A stretch of 64,000 nucleotides of DNA from Primulina eburnea (GCF_022965805.1 NC_133101.1:5332001-5396000), one strand, 5' to 3'; numbered from the stretch's first letter, positions 36,001-47,830 are shown. Notes: generated from the letters alone by a model not told the origin. Made by a program: numbers and translations.

Positions 36001-38416
36001 CACATCAAGACCAGGAAAGTTACCACACTGACGCAAGATATTTATATCATCCAGCATTGCAAAGGGCGCAGGATTCAGTTGAGACTGAAGATTACTTGTA
36101 GAAGATGACCTTCTAGGAAAACTTGCTCGCTCATTGAGAAGTGCCTTTTGGATATTAAGGCCTCTAATTAGCTCATTATCTCTTGCTAACTCAGCATAGC
36201 CGACGTTATTAACCAACATTTCTGCTATTGACTTGTCAATGTTATGCTGTTGCCGATTCTGTACGAAACCAGGAGGCATTCCCATGTGAGGAGAAGACTT
36301 CAAAATATCTTCTGCGTGAAGTTTACCTTTAGACATGCTTAATCCAGAGAGAGAATCGGAAATGCCAGCCAGCTCAAAAATGCTGGATGAAGGAATATTA
36401 TGGGCACCCGAAGTCACTGAATTGATGCCAGCTTGGTGAACACCATTATGAGCAGAAGATACAAAGGAACTAGGGAGGCCTGAATCCGTATTCTGATTGC
36501 TAGAGAAGTCTGTAAAAGCTTTCTTAGGAAGCATTACTTCAGAAGATTGTTCTGTTTTTCGTGTCTCTGCTGCTTTAGTATTAGGAATTTTGGTCAAATC
36601 AGAAGCTTCACTAACTGAGTCGTGGCTTGCAGGGCGAGCGAGATGTGATGGCGAGGGCTGACCAACCTTTTCCTGAAACAAGTCATACATATATTCTTTA
36701 TGAAGAAGTGATTAATTGTTTGCAAGTGCAACCATTTATTGGCAGTGATCTTGGACAAGGAAAATGCAGTGATAACTGACAATAATAAGATATAAAATAA
36801 CACCGATGTAGCATACTAAACTTCTTGCCATGTTCAAATATTTACAATAACACGAAAATATATAAGTGTAGAACATGTCCAACTTCTTCATCAATTTTTA
36901 CCATATAATTTGTGTATTGTATTGACTTCTACACAACCATGAAGCCCCAATAGACTCATTAAATCTTATCTCTAGGCTGCAAGGAGCAAAGTAGTGACTA
37001 ATACGTCAATAGCAGAAAACAATGCAGACAACTACATCCTCGATATTACAGCACACTTTTACGCCTCAAAGCTGCACAGTGAAAGATCAGAAACAATTCT
37101 TCTTATGATTAGGTATGGCACTTCCGCAGGTAGCAAATGTCAATTGCTTAGACCTTCACTAAGATGTCATTTGTGTGTAGGTTGCTGTCAAGCAGTTCTT
37201 AACCAGACATACAAACCATAATTTATGCCTGTCTTCTGTAGCGGAGCACTAGCAATAACCCTGACCTGATCTGGTCAGGTACTTTCACAACCCAATACAG
37301 CACAATTTAATTACTAAAAATAAAAGTTACGGCTCATGGTAGAGGTGGGGTTGATTGACATAACATATTTTGGTAGAAAAATAACTGTACAATCAAGAGA
37401 TTACCACTTTACAAAAAATTATGGCTCATGGTAGAGATGCAACTCAGATCTTTTAACCATACATAGCCCAAACACTAAATTCCCATCATCCCAGGGGTAA
37501 TTATCGTTGCCTTACAATCTCTCTCCTACTAAATGCATCAACTTTTGTATCTCAAGGAATCGAACACGTCATTTTTGTTATATTGCTAATTATAGGATCA
37601 AGTATACGTCGATTTTCAAAGCTATGGTTGGTGTTAACGGAATAAGTTAAATTGTTTCCAAACTTACGGCTACATATATGCCACGTTTTCCCCAATAGGA
37701 TAATTTGGCTCCTTAGCATCTAGAATTTCAGAAAATTTGCACATACTGTAAAACCTTTTGGTTGAAAAAATTATGAAAAATTAAAATATTTTGTTCAAGT
37801 AGAATATGTTCACTCCATTGATCGGTCTGCCCTGATCGTGACAGTTAACAACAAAAACAGAACACGAACACTTAAATAATGCCCACAATTCTGCATGCAG
37901 CAAAACAATAGAGCGATTGCATCAACAAATAAGAGAGGAGAAGAGCAGAACCTGGAGTATATCTGCAAAACTCTTTCTTCTAGCTCCCATTCCAGAACTC
38001 GAGCCCTCGATTAAACCAGTGGAACTTTTGTTGAGAAATTCGGCAGAATTTTTCCGTGAAATATTTCTTAAAGCAGTCTTCCTCAACTCCATTGTTTCGT
38101 CTTCCATTTTTTTGACAGGCAAGTTAGGCGGCATTGAGAACAATGACAGGTTGCCGCCATTATCCGCAAAATCTTTATTCTGCAAATCTCCAATGCCGCT
38201 CAAACATAACCCTGCTGCCCTGATCCTCTGAGCAACCCGCCAATCCTCTTTCGACAACAAAGGAGGGGGAAGTCTAGGATTAAGATTCTCATGCGAATAA
38301 TAGTATTCCAAATACAAGGGATGTGATCGAATTTGCTCTTCTGAAAGCACGTCCAGGCTAGCACTGGTGTCACTGCTACTACCACTTCCATCAAATTGCA
38401 CAGCATTGGGATACAT
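33039..38416 (-). CDS. Pumilio/PUF RNA-binding protein (APUM group I-like)
   Basis: Coding exons from 5' to 3' are 38416-37952, 36672-35958, 35857-35266, 35188-35047, 34974-34867, 34678-34466, 34385-34275, 33678-33484, 33371-33197 and 33082-33039. All phases fit, giving 919 residues from [10 protein letters not shown]. The N-terminal part has the plant NABP-type text [19 protein letters not shown]; the middle is Ser-rich and disordered. The C-terminal PUM-HD has eight repeats whose base-reading residues are, in order, S/Q, N/Q, C/Q, N/Q, C/Q, N/Q, S/E and N/Q (in SRFIQ, NYVIQ, CRVIQ, NHVIQ, CRVIQ, NYVIQ, SNVIE and NYVVQ). By the known PUF code this predicts 5'-UGUAUAUA. The family represses or destabilises mRNAs through 3' UTR sites. 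The start at 38416 is the first ATG in frame after an in-frame stop, but conserved N-terminal text lies upstream in other frames. Confidence 0.9.
36700..37951 (-). other. Pumilio intron 1 with a dispersed repeat
   Basis: 1279 bp intron (36673-37951). About 37420-37650 contains the GCAACTCA...ATCGAACACGTCAT repeat that recurs at 47.3-47.8 kb and 49.9-50.3 kb. Open frames here are not genes. Confidence 0.6.
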
Positions 38417-38616
38417 AAAAAGATTCCCAGGCAATGCGTAATGCACCCTCCACCGTCGGAGGGGCGCTGCCACTCCTATTTATATTCAAATCTCTCTCCC
38501 TCTCAAGAATTAAACTACGATTCTGCTGTTGCTGCTTGTTGCAGAAGCAAGAGTTCAAGTTCCTTCTCTAAGCTACCACCACTCCCTAAATTTCCCTTCG
38601 AATTGGAGTGTCTCAT
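38414..38616 (-). other. Conserved Pumilio N-terminus in the wrong frames (apparent frameshifts)
   Basis: An ATG at 38616 opens a short frame (MRHSNSKGNLGSGG then LEKELELLLLQQ) that stops at a TAG near 38535. One base over, the next frame reads LERERDLNINRSGSAPPTVEG (38507-38445), the well-known conserved N-terminal motif of plant Pumilio proteins. One base further over again is the frame [11 protein letters not shown] that runs into the main ORF. The three pieces are in the expected order and spacing for one exon, so two single-base indels or assembly errors separate them. No intron fits within these short gaps. Confidence 0.7.
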
Positions 38617-39105
38617 CTTGATTCCACCACTTAAAACTCTTCCCTACAATCATTCACATTTTAGAAAATCTCATTTCCATTCAAAATGGTACTTAACAAA
38701 AACCCTGAAAAATTCCGCAAAAGGGATTCATTTCAGACCCAATTCATGCTGGATTAAATACAACAAATCCTTGTATGAAAAAGATGCAAAACTAAATCAA
38801 ACAACAACAACGCAAGAACATAATAACCATATCAACCAAAAAAATAAGCATGCACTCGAAAATAACAACCATCCCCTCAAGACAAGCCATGATTGATCAG
38901 CGCTGATACCTATATCACAATCAATACGAAAAAAAACACCATTTTGAATTCGCATTAATCTCAATCATTCAACCAATGCATGCACAGGAAAACAAAAGAA
39001 AATTGGTCCGGGCGGAGAAAAAACTTACCGAAAACGAGAAGGATCTGAATTGAATGCGTATCGGATTGAAACTGGTGTCCGATAATCTTGTATTCTTTCT
39101 AGTTG
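38617..39105 (-). promoter_or_regulatory. Pumilio 5' UTR intron and first non-coding exon
   Basis: On the minus strand CGTTTTCG/GTAAGTTTT at 39029/39028 is a strong splice donor, giving a first exon from about 39100 to 39029 and a leader intron ending before the exon containing 38616. Plus-strand ORF 38396-38896 is an antisense shadow. Acceptor not settled. Confidence 0.45.
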
Positions 39106-39721
39106 CCTATATTTTGTTTTCAGTTATTAACGTGTTTACATTTATGGATGCTGCGTACAAGACGGACATTTTCGAAACTTGGATGGGAGAATAAATCAAA
39201 AGGCAAGGCTTTTTTTAATAAAAAAAAATTAATTAATTAAGATAATTTTTAATATTTATATTATATTAACTAACCAGTCATAAAATAATGATTATTACCT
39301 ATATAAATCATAATCATGATCATTATAGATCGAGTTGATTGATCCAAATTTTGTTTTAGTTTTTAATTGTTATTTGGATAATGATAATGTAATTATATTA
39401 AATATATAATTTTTAGAGAAAATATGTGAATTTTTGAATTTTAAAAATGGATTAGATATTACACTTATGAATAAATTATATAAAAAAATATTACTCATCT
39501 TAATTAATAGGGTATTTTCATAAAAAAATTAATCGATATCACAAATTCAGACCACCGAAGAAATCGACATTTATATATTATTATATAGATGTATCTATAT
39601 CTATATTGAGCTTTTTAGCATATAAAATTTTGAATTTTTTTAAACACGTGGAAAAAGACTCACTTGCTTGACAAAAAATTATCATAAGTTTCACCAATGG
39701 TATATGCTTTAAAATTTAGAG

Positions 39722-39920
39722 AAGGTCTCTTGTAAGACGGTCTCATGAATCTTTATCTGTGAGACGGGTCAATTCTACCGATATTCACAATAAAAATTAA
39801 TACTTTTAGCGTAAAAAGTAATACTTTTAGCGTAAAAAGTAATACTTTTTCATGAATGACCCATATAAGATATTTGTCTCACAAAATACGACCCGTGAGA
39901 CCGTCTCACACAAGTTATTG
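39722..39920. repeat. GTGAGACCGTCTCAC MITE, copy 2
   Basis: Complete, with palindromic ends at 39735 and 39897. The TACTTTTAGCGTAAAAAGTAA body segment is duplicated internally, which lengthens this copy. Confidence 0.85.
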
Positions 39921-40171
39921 CCTAAATTTATATAGTAAAAGCTCAAGTTTCGGACTCGAAACCTAATTTTAACTAGCAAATGTTTATACACTAACCCAGC
40001 ACAAAATTACATTTGAATATAACGTATTTTTTATATAAATTAAATTTTTGTGTGAAATATAACGAGGTTAAATTAATTTTAAAATTAACATAAGTTTTTA
40101 TTTTATTGAATTGAATTTTTTTTGGGGGGGAAATTGGTGCGTCTCAAAAGAGAGTAATTGTATTATATTCT

Positions 40172-40176
<5 letters not shown>

Positions 40177-40251
<75 letters not shown>
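40177..40251. repeat. (TA)n microsatellite
   Basis: Uninterrupted TA for about 75 bp. Confidence 0.98.
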
Positions 40252-40254
<3 letters not shown>

Positions 40255-41161
40255 CTTTTAGCAACTCCAAAAAAATATACATAAAATAGATTCATTTATC
40301 TGACAAATTTCACATAATATTTTATCAAATTGTTTATTTATCTTTCATTTTAATAATATCCATAACCTTTTAAAATTAATATCACATAAATTTGACTGAT
40401 TGATTCTAAATTGGTTCTACTTCATTCAAATCCGTCTCGACGTCACTCGCCCTTCCTCACCAACATAAGGTTGAGGACCCTCCTGTCGCAGGTGTCAGAA
40501 TTATAGACCATCGATTATGAATATCCTGACACATTTGAAAGAACTACTCTCGCGGTTAGCCGACGCTCATCAGGCTGCATACGATAAGGTAGCCAAGAAA
40601 ACGTGCATTTTTTATAAACGTAGAACTAGTAGCGTAGCCCCCCTAGAACCTGGCAAAGTAATTATCAATGAATTCCAATGCAATTCTCACATGCATAGGA
40701 CTAAAATATGCTGAGAAGGATTGGAAGAACCTGCACTGTAGAGAGGGGAACAAGCACCTCTTCCTGCCGTCTCATTCATTTTAACTTATAGTACCAGTTA
40801 ATGAAGCTCAAATAGTAAAATTAAGTTTTATAAATTAATAAATATATATAGCCGTAATGCAAGTACTTTATATCTTAGTTATCTTATCAAACATAATCCA
40901 TTTATGCAAAGTAGTATAGATATCCGAGCCCCGTTTAATAAAAAAATTAATACAAAAATCTAATTATCAAATTTGCATAATTTCTAAAAAAATTGTAGTT
41001 ATCTATATTTTTTAATATTAAATATATAGATGAATCATAGATATTTAGAGGAATTATAAGTAAATAAAATAAATATATATATATATAAGTAGTTCAAAAA
41101 TTAAATTAGAAAATATAGATCAATTATATTGATAATTAGATAAAGAGTGTCGCTCTAGTAG

Positions 41162-41335
41162 CAAAAACTTGTGTGAGACAGTCTCACGATCATATTTTGT
41201 GATATAGATCTCTTATTTGGGTCTTCCATGAAAAAATATTAATTTTTATGCTAAGAGTATTACTTTTTATTGCAAATATTGGTAGAGTTAACCCGTCTCA
41301 GATAAAGAGTGAAACCGTCTCACAAGAGACATATT
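41162..41335. repeat. GTGAGACCGTCTCAC MITE, copy 3
   Basis: Slightly diverged palindromes (GTGAGACAGTCTCAC and GAAACCGTCTCAC) flank the usual body. Confidence 0.85.
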
Positions 41336-41392
41336 CCTCCCTAGTAAAGCAATCTTAGATTGTGATCTTGGTGGTAATTAAGTGTATAAATA

Positions 41393-41580
41393 TGTTAGGA
41401 CCAATGGAATCCGGATATCTCCACACTGGTATGATATTGTCCACTTTGGGTTTTAACCCTCATGGTTTTGCTTTTGGAACCACCCAAAAGGCCTCATACC
41501 AATGGAGATATCATTCCATCTTATAAACCCATGATCTTTCTCTAGATCTTCTAATATGGGACTTTGGTTGCATCCCAACA
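41393..41580. mobile_element. 188 bp LTR, solo or TRIM-type, with AAATA target duplication
   Basis: TGTTAGGACCAATGG...GCATCCCAACA flanked by AAATA at 41388-41392 and 41581-41585. It contains GATATTGTCCACTTTGGG and AAAGGCCTCATACCAATGG, a wording I associate with short plant TRIM/SMART-type LTRs, and an internal inverted pair CCAATGGA...GATATC / GGAGATATC. No second LTR lies nearby. Confidence 0.85.
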
Positions 41581-41719
41581 AAATAAACACAATTAGCACA
41601 CAGAATTTGTAGAGAGATGGTGCAACACTTGATTGAGAGAAGAATGAATTATTAAGTTCTTTAACAATTAGGCAGCTTTTATCTCTATGTATCCAAGTTT
41701 CCTACCGATCATTTTAACT

Positions 41720-42052
41720 CTAGAACGTTCCACGATACTCCACACAATAGAGTATCGTTCTAGATCTTAATCCAAGTCTCTGTGCTGCAGTTAGATTGTC
41801 CATAAAGCTTCTAGACCTACCTTTTTTTACACATGAACCTAGAATGTTCAATTCTTTTTTGCATTGTTCTAGGTCCTTCAACACGAACTTAGAACTTTCA
41901 AGTACCTTCTCAATTTCTCTAGAGCATTCTCTTGTCATCAAGGGATTGCTATAGCACTCAAGAAGGTTCTGGATGAACCAAAGCTTTGTGACATCTTCTT
42001 TTGCCAAAGTCTTTGCTTGTTGTGCATCGAAAATGTCGGACAACGACAACAT
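41720..42052 (-). other. 110-codon ORF of unknown status
   Basis: The ORF (MLSLSDIFDAQQAKTLAK..., later KGRSRSFMDNLTAAQRLGLRS) is rich in charged residues and predicted by eye to be helical, with no family I recognise. It lies between a TRIM-type LTR and a LINE fragment, without visible promoter or introns. It may be a remnant exon or chance. Confidence 0.25.
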
Positions 42053-42089
42053 GCTTAGGTTAGAAAATGTGGATTCATAAAAGTGCAGA

Positions 42090-42630
42090 TTCCACCACTA
42101 GTTGCTTGCCCTTTTGCGAGAAATGTTTGGCGCCTCACTTCCGTAGCCCGTAGGTATCCCATCCTCACGTACCATATATAACTAAGTGGTGGAATGGAAC
42201 CAAGTTGTCAAACAACGAGAGCACATAGATGTTGAGATTGAAGCAACCGTTCTCTGGTGTATTTGGCAGAATCGAAATGACAATATTGTATGGAATGGTA
42301 AGAGTAAGCCAGCAACAACTATTTTTCAATCAGCACTTCACCTTTTTTTCGCAATGGCATTTGGCGTTGAATTTTTCTGCTCGTCAACATCGGCCAACGC
42401 TGAATCTTCAGAATAGAAGTTGACAACCTCCATCGGAAAATTTCCAGCTAGAGGTGTTTGATAATGCTGATCATATTGGCTTTGCGTTGCATAACACATT
42501 GAGAGGAAGCTTCAACCACTCCCACCCTTGTTGAAGCTCTAAGCATTCGAGAGGCCCTCTGTTGGATAAAGAGCAAGCATGTTAGCTAGCATGTCCTTGT
42601 GGAATTTGATGCTCTTGGACCCTTGGTATT
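42090..42630 (+). mobile_element. LINE (L1-type) ORF2 3' fragment: zf-RVT and RNase H-like remnant
   Basis: Broken frames give CPFARNVWRLT (zf-RVT type), VLWCIWQNRNDNIVWNGKS and EALSIREALCWIKSKH then VEFDALG (plant RVT_3 RNase H). The pieces are in normal order with frameshifts. No poly-A tail or target duplication was found. Confidence 0.75.
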
Positions 42631-42639
42631 AGACATATC

Positions 42640-44370
42640 AGTGTTTTGGTTCATGTGTTATTTTAATATATTGCTTTGAAGATAATGAGATAATTGAAAG
42701 AAATATTTTGTTGCATATATCTCGTAATTGTTGAAGATATTATGGAGATATAGAAATATATTATCTCGATTGATATGAGAAGATATGAAACAAGATTTGA
42801 ACAGATAATGTTTATCTTGGATATGATGTAGTCTCTATATAAAAGAGTGTTCATTCATTATGAAAAGCATCGAGTGTGGCCATATATGGTCGAGGAAGAA
42901 TATGAGATTTTAGTGTCAAATATTTTTGAGCGATTTTTGTGAAGAAAAAACATCTATTGTTCAATAAGCCGTGAGACAAATTTCAAGCATATCCACTTTA
43001 TTCATTCTGATTTTGAGATTTTAACTTGCTGGTGGTACACACATACTCAAAGACTTGATATTCATTCATCGAGAGATGATGATGACGTTCTAGAGAGAGG
43101 ACAATCTGCAATTTCGAAGGGAGTGCAAGTTTGTGGATATTGTAGACGAGAGTATATTTGTATGATTGTAGTTGCATATATTTGATGGTTTTACTCGATA
43201 GCCGGGTGTGATACAATGAATGTAAGTCAGTTAGATCGAATCACATTAAAAGTATCTGTGTTTTTATTTTTTTCCATTTTATTATTTTTAATTGAGCTAA
43301 TCATGAAAACTAAGCAAAATAAAAGCTAAACGGATCGACAAAATAATTTTTAATTAAACCCCGAATATCGATTAAACTCAATTCTTAGCCTTAATCTGAT
43401 CAGAAAACGAGCAATAGAATATTGTTTATTCAGGAATGGAACAAGCTTAGCTGCTATCCGAAGGTATTTGAACTTTCTTTGGTCGAGTTATTTCCTACTT
43501 TTCTTTTATTGCCTTTGTTTTATACGTACACAATGTAATATTACTAATAATATATTTTGTTTTTAAAATACTAAATTATTTTTGCTATTTTTCGTGCTTG
43601 GTTTCTTTTTTTTTTTTTCAGTATCAGATAATTTTGTAAATAAAGTGTGGAATATATCACATGAAGTTTGTTTCCGGTCCTTGGCAATGCTTTTATATCA
43701 GCTGAGTTGTTTTGCATAAAATGGTGTATCCAGTTGTCAATAATTATAATTTTATATTTTAATATTTAGATTTCATTGGCTCTTTCCAAGAAATTGGGTT
43801 CAATTAATGAATAGAACTAGAAACCAATAAAGTCTTGTATGTTTATGTATATATGACATCATATTTTAAATAATATATATTGCTTACAAAATAATATTAA
43901 ATAAATGTTTATGAGTTATTTCTCATTTCAATATCAAATAACATATTTTATAAGCTTAATTTATAGTCAATAACAAATGTCATATACCATAAAATCGTTA
44001 TGTCATACATTCACGGATAATATTGATTTTGTTGGAAACAAGACTGACGATAAAAAAAATAGTAAGATTAATCTTTAAGGAATATGAGACAACACCGGCA
44101 GATAGACATGTATCTCGTCAGATTCATTAGTCTAATAACTCGACACGTTAGCACTCAAGTAGGTATACTCTGCGCTGTCACAAGAATAAAGAAAAAAGTT
44201 GAGTCTTGACTGATTGTTATAGTTTTTGACATGATCATAAGAACTTGATCCTGACAATTATTTGTATAATAGATAAATTTAAATACGATATTTTTAGAAA
44301 AACAAATTTATGTGCTAAAAATATTTAATCTTATGAATCTCTGCTAGCTATAATATATTATAAAGATGAC
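42640..44370. other. AT-rich spacer, possible old LTR at 42640-43260
   Basis: 42640-43260 has an LTR-like texture (TCTCTATATAAAAGAGTG, GTACACACATACTC, GGTGTGATAC) but no paired ends were found. The remainder has no recognisable feature. Confidence 0.4.
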
Positions 44371-44550
44371 AAAAACTTGTGTGAGACGGTCTCACGGGTC
44401 GTATTTGTGAGACGAATCTCTTATTTGGGTCATTCATGAAAAAGTATTACTTTTTATGCTAAGAGTATTATTTTTTATTGTGAATATGGATAAAATTGAC
44501 CCGTCTCACAGATTAAGGTCCGTGAGACGGTCTCACATAAAACTCACTCT
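44371..44550. repeat. GTGAGACCGTCTCAC MITE, copy 4
   Basis: Complete copy with perfect GTGAGACGGTCTCAC at both ends. Confidence 0.9.
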
Positions 44551-44880
44551 ATAAAGATTATGCACTTCTTTAAAATGGTGATTTACCATTTACCACTAAA
44601 TAAATTAACTTTCACGAGTATTTTACTGTTATTTTTTTGTATATATTATAAAGATTGTGCTTCCTTGTGCACTTCTTTAAAATGGTCATATAAAATGGTG
44701 ATATTATCATTTACCACCAAATAAATTAACTTTCACGAGGATTTTACTGTTATTTTATATATATATATATATTATAAAGATTGTGAACTTCTTTACAATG
44801 GTCATATAAAATGGTGATATTATCATTTACCACTAAATAAATTAACTTTCACCGGTATTCCACTGTTTTTTTTTTTGTAT
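44551..44880. repeat. Three tandem ~110-120 bp units
   Basis: ATAAAGATT(G)TG...ACTTCTTTAAAATGG, TTTACCACTAAATAAATTAACTTTCAC and TTTACTGTTATTTT recur three times in order, starting about 44551, 44649 and 44773. It directly adjoins MITE copy 4. Confidence 0.85.
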
Positions 44881-45395
44881 AATAATTGTCTATGTTTGGT
44901 AAAACAATCGAAATATGATGTTTGAATTTTTGTACTATTTAAAAAATTTTGAATTACATCATTACCAGCAGCTATAGATTTTGGTAAAACGAAGAACTCT
45001 CGGTCCTACAATTGATATCAAAATCAAAGTTACGGGTTCGATTCTCGTTAATTGCAATTAATGGGAGATGGATTGTTGGGTGCAATAATTAACACAGCTG
45101 AGTAGAAAAATCAAATATGGTGCTTGAGATGTTATATGATTTAAAAGATTTGTATTGCACAATTACCATCAGCTATAACTTTTAGTAAAATGACAAACAC
45201 CTTACAAAACAAATTACAGAAAAGTTTGATATAATAGCTAAATTGTTTGTACATAAAAATCTACATATTATTCCTCAAATTACAAGCATGGTTAATTAAT
45301 ATATTTTTAAAATAACTGTTCATAGTTTTATATATAAATTGACTTGGGTCCAAAATCAATTGTCCACACCAAAACAGAACAATTACATACGTACA

Positions 45396-45408
45396 TACAC
45401 ACACACAC

Positions 45409-45461
<53 letters not shown>
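45396..45461. repeat. (CA)n-(TA)n microsatellite
   Basis: Short CA run followed by about 50 bp of AT repeats. Confidence 0.97.
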
Positions 45462-45465
<4 letters not shown>

Positions 45466-45696
45466 AACTGTTAGTATTATTAAATATTTTTTATCGAATT
45501 TATTTATTTTTATTCATATGCACATTTATAATTATTTAGTACCATGTGATAATTGTATTGATCCCATCTGATTTATTTTATGCACGAGTATTATAACGTG
45601 CATTAAATCACTAAAGAATAATTAAGAATATGCAATTATTACATTGTTATATATACGATTAGGTATTAATGGATGTTTATTGATTAAGGATGCTAT

Positions 45697-45840
45697 GATA
45701 AATAAATTAATTATTTGTTAATCCAAATGTAAAAAAAAAAAAAAAAGTTTCTCACAACTCTACCATCACATTCTATGATAAATAAATTAATTATTTGTTA
45801 ATCCAAATGTAAAAAAAAAAGTTTCTCACAACTCTACCAT
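45697..45840. repeat. Two tandem ~75 bp units ending in poly-A tract
   Basis: ATGATAAATAAATTAATTA, TTGTTAATCCAAATG, an A-run (16 then 10) and TTTCTCACAACTCTACCATCA occur twice in succession. Confidence 0.9.
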
Positions 45841-46293
45841 CAAGAATGTGAATAAAAATCTCACAAAACCTATATTTTATCGACACGTCCATTTTCTATT
45901 TAATTCGTCAAGTTATGATAAAAGTCAACTGCTACGTGTCAACTATACACATGTCATCAAATGTCGAGGTGGATCCGGATATTTATTGATTCGCGTAATT
46001 TTAAGATATTTCGATAATAAAATGTTGTGTGTATAAAAATTTCGATAAATTCGATATTTTAAAAAAAATTCCTTTATAAGACGATTTGTTCCAACTCGCT
46101 TCGATTCGTCCTCCAGATAAATACTAAAGCTGCTGGAAAACTAGGTAATGAGCTGGTAAAATGCCCACTTTTTTAAGTACCTCACGAGTCTCTTCATAGC
46201 TTTCAACTTATTCAATAAATCCCACCCTCTGTATAAATATGTACATAAGCACCAATTTGATATTGCATGAACAAGCAAAACAACTAATATACA

Positions 46294-46587
46294 ATGTATA
46301 GACATACATTTTCCATGTCTATTATTATTTTTCTTGCACTCCTTATTTTATCCATGGGTGTGGCCATCAACTCGAGGCCGATAGGGGCGAACCCGGAAAA
46401 TTTCACGACGTTCGAACCGAGAGTTGTGAAGGGGAGCCCTGGGAATGTGGGAAAACAAGTGGAGAATTGTTTGCCCAAGGGTAGAAGGCATTCTTCTTCA
46501 CCAAGTAGATACATAAATTACCAAATTCTTGGTTCAAGAATATGTTCGTCAAGTGATCACCGTCGTCACGAGGTCAAGAAACCATGA
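46294..46587 (+). CDS. Small secreted pre-pro-peptide, family uncertain (IDA-like end?)
   Basis: 97 residues, single exon. MSIIIFLALLILSMGVA (from Met8) is a convincing signal peptide; a downstream ATG at 46315 would give the same mature protein. The rest is hydrophilic with only two cysteines after the signal (ENCLPKG and SRICSS) and basic dipeptides (GRR, HRRH). The segment LPKGRRHSSSPSRYIN has the same spacing as the LPKG...PPSxPSxRHN core of IDA/IDL peptides, but key prolines and the final RHN are missing, so membership is only a suggestion. A TATA-like TATAAATA lies at about 46232. It is isolated, with no neighbouring paralogue. A role as a processed signalling peptide is inferred. Confidence 0.6.
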   Translation: MYRHTFSMSIIIFLALLILSMGVAINSRPIGANPENFTTFEPRVVKGSPGNVGKQVENCLPKGRRHSSSPSRYINYQILGSRICSSSDHRRHEVKKP

Positions 46588-47019
46588 ATAGCTCATATTC
46601 TGTGAAATTGAATATACGTGTGGAAACATTTAAGGTTGTATCATATTATATGTGTTATTTTATAGACTCTTGTATGTTTTTTGTTTGTGTTTCAGTGTTA
46701 ATGTTTGTGAGTTCTTGAAACTTTCATTATTGATAATAAATGATATTTTAGATATTTGATGAAATTAAGATAGGCATATTGGTTTGCGTGATTTTAGTTT
46801 ATTTTGAGTTACATGCTTTATAATTTAGTTTTTGGTATGACGGAAATAGCTTGATCTTGTAATTGATACCAAAGATAAGACGATTAAGTCGAAATTTTGG
46901 AAAAAAGAATAAATGAGTTTATATGAAAATAGATGCTATAAATATTGCGAAAAAAGTTATTCTGACCGAAAAGATTGCATCTTTTATATTTTTTATTCTG
47001 ATATATTATTAAGGACAAA

Positions 47020-47195
47020 AACTTGTGTGAGACGGTCTCACGGATCGTATTTGTGAGACAGATCTCTTATTTGGGTCACCCATGAAAAAATATTACTTTT
47101 TATGCTAAGAGTATTACTTTTTATTGTGAATATGGGTAGGGTTGACCCGTCTCACAGATTATGATCCGTGAGACGGTCTCACATGAGACTCACTC
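47020..47195. repeat. GTGAGACCGTCTCAC MITE, copy 5
   Basis: Complete copy with perfect end palindromes; useful as the family reference. Confidence 0.92.
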
Positions 47196-47344
47196 ATTAT
47201 TAAGATGGAGTGATGGGGTGCAGAATCAAATCCTTTTAGCTAGAAGAGATTTATACGTGGCATTTGAGTAGTCGAACAATTTATAAAATTTGAGTTGTAA
47301 CAAGTATCGTCAGCTGTAGTTTTTGTATAGTGGCGAACTGAATG

Positions 47345-47830
47345 ATCGATCACTTGTCATTTTACCAAAATATATAGATGGTGGTAACGGTGCAACTAAT
47401 TTTTTTTTAAAATTGTTCAACAATCGCGTTTGATTGTTCTATCCAGCAGTGAAAATTATTACACTTCAACAATCTTCATCTCAATAATTGTACTTCTTGT
47501 AATCAATGAGAATTGAACACGTCATCTTGACTCTAAAACCAATTGTAAGAACGAGCATTTGTCATTTTATAAAAATTTATACTTGGCGACAATGGTGTCA
47601 CTCATATATTTTTAACTACACAACAACTCAAGTGTAATAGTTTGATTGCTCTACCAAGCACGAATAATTATTGTATTCAACAATCTATCTCTCAATAATT
47701 ACACTCTTTGTAATCAATAAGAATCAAACTCGTGATCTTGACTCTAATATCAATGGTAAGATCTGACACTTGTCGTTTTATCAAAATCTATATCTACTGG
47801 TAATGATGCAACTCAAATATTTTAAATTGC
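47345..47830. repeat. Three direct copies of a dispersed ~200 bp repeat
   Basis: CACTTGTCATTTTACCAAAAT-like text recurs near 47351, 47546 and 47768, each followed by GGTGCAACTCA-type and AATTGAACACGTCATCTTGA-type text. Related copies lie at 37.4-37.65, 44.95-45.2 (inverted) and 49.93-50.28 kb. Confidence 0.75.

Larger units (their letters stand above)
39106..41161. other. AT-rich spacer with MITE, microsatellite and an unexplained small ORF
   Basis: Contains MITE copy 2, the (TA)n tract and a locally GC-richer patch (40430-40780) with a 65-codon ORF at 40517-40714 (LKELLSRLADAHQAAYDK). I do not recognise the ORF; no splice or promoter context supports it. Confidence 0.45.
44881..46280. other. 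AT-rich spacer with microsatellite and short duplication
   Basis: Includes an inverted copy of the ACAATTGATATC...GGTTCGATTCTC dispersed repeat (44950-45200), an (AC)n(AT)n tract and a tandem duplication at 45697-45840. No gene until the promoter at about 46230. Confidence 0.5.

Noticed and set aside
38471..38473. GTG as start of the Pumilio reading frame
   Set aside because: Plant nuclear genes rarely start at GTG; the ATG at 38416 is next in frame, and conserved upstream text lies in other frames.
38396..38896. 166-codon plus-strand ORF at the Pumilio 5' end
   Set aside because: It is antisense to the conserved Pumilio N-terminal motifs and leader.
45026..45050. tRNA-like GGTTCGATTCTC box B
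   Set aside because: No acceptor stem or A box forms a tRNA; it recurs in a dispersed repeat, so it is treated as SINE-like at most.
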